Shown here in pieces: positions 61,116-64,000 of a DNA stretch of 64,000 nt. The notes under the pieces were generated by a model. It made no database searches. It was not told the origin of the DNA and saw nothing but the letters and a program-made list of their open reading frames with translations. The stretch's first letter is position 1. The number at the start of each line of letters is the position of its first letter. This DNA is from Haloactinomyces albus. Its GTDB lineage: Bacteria > Actinomycetota > Actinomycetes > Mycobacteriales > Pseudonocardiaceae. Made by a program: the position numbers and the translations under genes. The stretch is taken from assembly GCF_031458135.1 (NCBI RefSeq), contig NZ_JAVDXW010000001.1, forward strand, positions 1,054,001 through 1,118,000, in the 5' to 3' direction.

Positions 61116-62582
61116 CAATACCGCTGATTTAGGTTGGGTGTGGCTGGTAGTGTGTGTTCATGCCCAGGCCTGGTCAGGTGACGTCGTCGTCGCGGGAGCG
61201 GTTGCCGGATCGGATTGCGATTGGGGTGCTCACGCGGGCGTTTCCGCCGGAGTTGGTGGACGAGGTGCTGGCTGCCACGGGGCGGGTGGAGCAGCGCAAA
61301 CGGCTGTTGCCGGCGCGGGTGGTGGTGTATTTCGTGCTGGCGATGTGCCTGTTTCGTCAGGAAGGCTATGAAGAGGTCACTCGCTTGTTGACCAATGGGT
61401 TGGCCTGGACACGGCACTGGCAGGCTCAGTGGCAGGCGCCGACGACGGCGGCGCTGTCGCGAGCCCGGGCCCGGCTGGGTGCCGAGCCGGTGGCCGCGTT
61501 GTTCGAGCGGGTGGCTACTCCGGTGGCTACCGCGGCCACGGCGGGGGCGTGGTATCGCGGCCACCGACTGGTTGCCGTGGACGGCACCACGTTCGATCTG
61601 GCCGACACTCCGGCCAACGGGGACTACTTCGGTCGGCCGGGCAGTTCCCGCGGCGACGGAGTGAGTGCCTATCCGCAGGCCCGCGTGGTCGCGCTGGCCG
61701 AGTGCGGCACGCACGCGATCTTCACCGCCACGTCGGCGCCGCTGACGACGACCGAGTCCAAACTGGTCCCGAAGTTGTGGCCCGCCCTGGCACCGGACAT
61801 GCTGCTGCTGGCCGACCGGGCCTTGTTGAGCTTCGACGCCTGGCGGGCCACCACAGCCACCGGGGCCGACCTGCTGTGGCGAGCCCGGTCCAGCGCGGTG
61901 CTGCCCGTAACCCGCCAGTTCGACGACGGCTCGTATCTGTCCGAAATCGTGGCCGCCCGGGACAAAAACCGGCGGGCCGACCCGGCCACCGTGCGGGTGG
62001 TCGAGTTCACCCTCGGCGAGGCCGCGACGGTCTACCGGCTGGTGACCAGCCTGCTCGACCCGGAGCAGGCTCCCGCTGCCGAACTGGCCGCCCTGTATGC
62101 CCAACGGTGGGAGATCGAAACCGCCCTGGACGAACTCAAAACCCACCAAGGCGGGCCCAACCTGATCCTGCGCTCGCAACACCCCGACGGGGTCGAACAG
62201 GAACTCTACGGTTTCCTACTGACCCACCACGCCCTGCGCGGCCTGATGCACGACACCGCCGCCAGCGCCGAGACCGATCCCGACCGGATCTCGTTTCTGC
62301 GCACGCTGCGCGTGGTCCGCCGCCAGGTCACCGACCAGGCGGCTTTTTCCCCCGAACCGCCTGATGCGAGCACTACGGTGCACCCGTAAGGAACTGCTAC
62401 GCCATCCGCTGCCGCCCCGCCGACGTCGTTCCAACCCCCGCGTGGTCAAACGCAAAATGGCCAACTGGCACCTCAAACGCGCCCACCACCGAGACCCACC
62501 CCCACCCAACATCACGATCACCATCGTCACCGCCACCAAACCGGCCCCACAACGCCGAAAACCACCAAAGTAAGCGGTATTG
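61116..62582. mobile_element. IS4-family insertion sequence, about 1467 bp
   Basis: The left end CAATACCGCTGATTTAGG and the right end (read inward) CAATACCGCTTACTTTGG are imperfect terminal inverted repeats matching at 15 of 18 positions, with ten perfect outer bases. A 10-bp target duplication, CCCCTAG(A/C)CG, flanks them. The single transposase gene lies inside. One mismatch in the duplication and a frameshift in the gene suggest that the insertion is not very recent. Confidence 0.8.
61160..62389 (+). CDS. IS4-family transposase with a frameshifted C-terminus
   Basis: The ATG at 61160 gives 409 residues. The DDE catalytic set is complete: VDGTTFDLADT (first Asp), LLADRALLSFD (second Asp) and YAQRWEIETALDELKTH (Glu, with the Y-x2-R-x3-E-x6-K signature). 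After FSPEP near 62360, the natural continuation LMRALRCTRKELLRHPLPPR and MANWHLKRAHHRDPPP lies in another frame, ending at 62573. A single-base slip has therefore replaced the last 70 residues by a 9-residue tail. The basic C-terminus often contacts the inverted repeats, so activity is doubtful. Confidence 0.88.
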   Translation: MPRPGQVTSSSRERLPDRIAIGVLTRAFPPELVDEVLAATGRVEQRKRLLPARVVVYFVLAMCLFRQEGYEEVTRLLTNGLAWTRHWQAQWQAPTTAALSRARARLGAEPVAALFERVATPVATAATAGAWYRGHRLVAVDGTTFDLADTPANGDYFGRPGSSRGDGVSAYPQARVVALAECGTHAIFTATSAPLTTTESKLVPKLWPALAPDMLLLADRALLSFDAWRATTATGADLLWRARSSAVLPVTRQFDDGSYLSEIVAARDKNRRADPATVRVVEFTLGEAATVYRLVTSLLDPEQAPAAELAALYAQRWEIETALDELKTHQGGPNLILRSQHPDGVEQELYGFLLTHHALRGLMHDTAASAETDPDRISFLRTLRVVRRQVTDQAAFSPEPPDASTTVHP

Positions 62583-62592
62583 CCCCTAGCCG
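62583..62592. repeat. right copy of the IS4-family target-site duplication
   Basis: CCCCTAGCCG directly follows the right inverted repeat and matches the left copy at 61106-61115 except for one base. Confidence 0.65.
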
Positions 62593-62615
62593 TAGTATGT
62601 CGACCCACAGTGAGG

Positions 62616-62669
62616 ACCAGACCTACTTCTCCGGCTGCGGCTGGCGGTAGCCGGAGAAGTAGGTCTGGT
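62616..62669 (-). terminator. very strong hairpin downstream of the SMP-30-like gene
   Basis: Two perfect 21-bp arms, beginning ACCAGACCTACTTCTCC on the left and complementary on the right, flank a 12-nt loop. The hairpin lies 23 bp after the leftward stop at 62692 and 34 bp from the IS right end. Such a long perfect stem is more than a terminator needs. Confidence 0.65.
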
Positions 62670-62691
62670 GGCACCGCCTTACGGTCCAGCC

Positions 62692-63585
62692 CTATGGAAG
62701 TCCCGCATGGGGAGTATCGACGCGGGTTGTCAGCAGACTGGCCTCGCGCGCGTGCTTGCGGTTCTCCTCATGGAAATCGGGTGCGGCGCAGAGGAACAAT
62801 GTGCGGCCGTCGGCCCCGCCGAGCATGCAGGCGAAAACACCGGTGCCGGTCTGGATTTCCTCGTCGATCTCGCCGCCTTGGTGTGCTCGGAGGACCCGAC
62901 CGCCCACGGCGTCGGCAATCCAGAGCGCTCCTTCTTCGTCCACACAACATCCGTCGGAACCAACGGCTACTTGGGCGAGCAGTTTCTCGAGGTCCCGTTC
63001 AGTGGGCGGATTCCCGAACTGAGCCCAGGTGCGGCGGTTGGTTAGTGCGCCATCGTCGGTAATGTCGAAGGCAGTAACACGATTACCAAATGTCTCGCAG
63101 ACCAAGAGTACACCATCGTCAGTGATTACACTGCCGTTGGGAAACCACATGCCGTCTGCAACCTCGTTGACGGTTCCGTCGGGATCGGCGCGCAGTAGAC
63201 TGGCTGGCTCGAGAGGTGCGCCCCCCATGAGGTCGAAGCCGAATTCACCGATGAAGGCTCTGCCGTGGGAATCGACGACCATGTCATTGAGGTGCCCGTT
63301 GACATAGCCGGCCAAGTCGGCGTGGGTTACAAGGCTGCCATCGAACTCACGCCGCAGCAGACGTGCGTCACGCATCGAGATCACCAACAGCCGACCATCC
63401 GGAAGCCATCCCAGCCCGGAGGGCTGCTGGGGAACTTCGGCTTCAACCCGGAGGTCGCTGCCGTCCTCTGCGGCTGAGTACACACGGTAGGTGTAAAAGT
63501 CGGCAAACCATATCCGCTGGTCATGCCAACGAGGACACTCCAGGTAAGAGAGTTCAGTGACAACGGTATTGATCTCGCGACTCAT
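62692..63585 (-). CDS. SMP-30/gluconolactonase-type beta-propeller protein
   Basis: The ATG at 63585, with GGAG seven bases upstream, gives 297 residues. LECPRWHDQRIWFADFYTYR carries the first metal Glu. GHLNDMVVDSHGRAFIGEFG carries the Asn and Asp, and FPNGSVITDDG and GSDGCCVDEEGALWIADAVG carry the later ligands. The family hydrolyses lactones such as gluconolactone with a divalent metal. In this branch the substrate is unknown. It reads towards the IS element. The gene and the F420 oxidoreductase behind it may form one leftward operon. Confidence 0.88.
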   Translation of the reverse strand: MSREINTVVTELSYLECPRWHDQRIWFADFYTYRVYSAAEDGSDLRVEAEVPQQPSGLGWLPDGRLLVISMRDARLLRREFDGSLVTHADLAGYVNGHLNDMVVDSHGRAFIGEFGFDLMGGAPLEPASLLRADPDGTVNEVADGMWFPNGSVITDDGVLLVCETFGNRVTAFDITDDGALTNRRTWAQFGNPPTERDLEKLLAQVAVGSDGCCVDEEGALWIADAVGGRVLRAHQGGEIDEEIQTGTGVFACMLGGADGRTLFLCAAPDFHEENRKHAREASLLTTRVDTPHAGLP

Positions 63586-63711
63586 GCATTCTCCATTGGG
63601 CGGTGCGCGGCGCAGTGAGTAGGGGACTCGTTCGATGGCTCAGTTCATGAAAGCGGATCTCGGCGGGTAGCGGCATTACTCGTATTGGCCTGTACGGGCT
63701 GGCGGAGCCAC

Positions 63712-64000
63712 TCAAGAGACAGCAGCTTCTAGGAAGCGCTCCAACTCGGCTTGGATATTAGAACCACAGGGCTGGAAAACGATTTCGGTGAGGCCGCGGG
63801 AACGGTAGTCATCGAGAGTGCGTCGAATCTGATCACGAGTACCGCTGAGTGTGGCGTCTTGGAGTGTGGTGTGGCCGCCGACGCTCCAGGCAGCTTGGTC
63901 TGCGGCGTTGAGCTCAACGCAGTGCCCAAAGTGGACAGCTAGGTGGCGCTGGCCTGGGGGCGTGTCCTCGATGACCTCCAACCATTCGGCCCCACCGGGA
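63712..64000 (-). CDS. F420-dependent LLM-class oxidoreductase (C-terminus only, cut by window edge)
   Basis: The frame runs in from the right edge and ends at 63712, giving 95 residues. It has HFGHCVELNAADQAAWSVGG and TLSGTRDQIRRTLDDYRSRG then LTEIVFQPCGSN, the usual C-terminal end of the luciferase-like monooxygenase family, where a Gly-rich loop binds the F420 or FMN phosphate. The N-terminal substrate part lies outside the window. It ends 127 bp before the SMP-30-like gene. The F420 reductase at 7546-8211 could supply reduced cofactor. Confidence 0.75.
   Translation of the reverse strand, partial: PGGAEWLEVIEDTPPGQRHLAVHFGHCVELNAADQAAWSVGGHTTLQDATLSGTRDQIRRTLDDYRSRGLTEIVFQPCGSNIQAELERFLEAAVS

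Overview
The window is high-GC actinobacterial chromosome. Codon third positions are strongly G/C, and GTG starts, 4-bp gene overlaps and probable leaderless starts are common. Mycothiol/F420-type genes occur, and the backbone order (glnA2-type glutamine synthetase, S33 peptidase, panB, RNase H/phosphatase fusion, zinc-ribbon protein, Nif3, cobC, ptpA, SURF1, cobD) follows the M. tuberculosis Rv2222c-Rv2236c block. Together these suggest a Pseudonocardiales-type actinomycete. No species can be named from the sequence.

1-9977 is backbone metabolism: partial glutamine synthetase, lipoprotein peptidase, NAD synthetase, arylamine N-acetyltransferase under a MerR-type promoter, panB, a glutathionyl-hydroquinone-reductase-like protein, F420:NADP reductase, an RNB ribonuclease and a small conserved protein. 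10140-19296 is a leftward operon for a type IV secretion-like apparatus (pilin-like, PrgI/VirB3-like, VirB4 ATPase, TrbL/VirB6-like, TcpC/VirB8-like, NlpC/P60 hydrolase, small protein). The VirB4 gene carries a 395-residue intein with class 3 features, placed exactly in the Walker A loop. No relaxase, coupling protein or integrase is visible. 19728-28496 returns to backbone with a methyltransferase, rnpB, the RNase H/phosphatase to cobC operon, ptpA, a fructosamine-kinase-like gene, SURF1 and cobD.

28621-36962 is a complete four-gene Wadjet type II defence operon (jetABCD), an SMC-type plasmid-cleaving system. 36972-44284 holds a saccharopine-dehydrogenase-like oxidoreductase, an orphan DUF397 protein, a GDT1-type manganese exporter candidate behind a yybP-ykoY riboswitch, a metallo-beta-lactamase/double-rhodanese sulfur enzyme, a BASS transporter, a DUF2231-Rieske protein and an Acg-like nitroreductase. 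44376-50700 includes pobA with a divergent or convergent IclR regulator, an MpaB-like oxygenase behind three 17-bp repeats, a membrane protein and tag.

50814-64000 is an accessory, partly decayed region: excalibur and transposase fragments, a secreted or anchored nuclease, an EVE-like protein, a DsbA-like pseudogene, and an AraC regulator divergent from gcoAB (aryl-ether O-demethylating P450 and its reductase). The formaldehyde-handling genes normally expected behind such an enzyme (mscR and its MBL hydrolase) follow directly but are wrecked by deletions and frameshifts. Then come a possible PD-(D/E)XK-type protein of unknown role, an IS4-family element with recognisable inverted repeats and target duplication, an SMP-30-like protein and the end of an F420-dependent oxidoreductase. 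pobA and gcoAB suggest a soil organism using lignin-derived aromatics.
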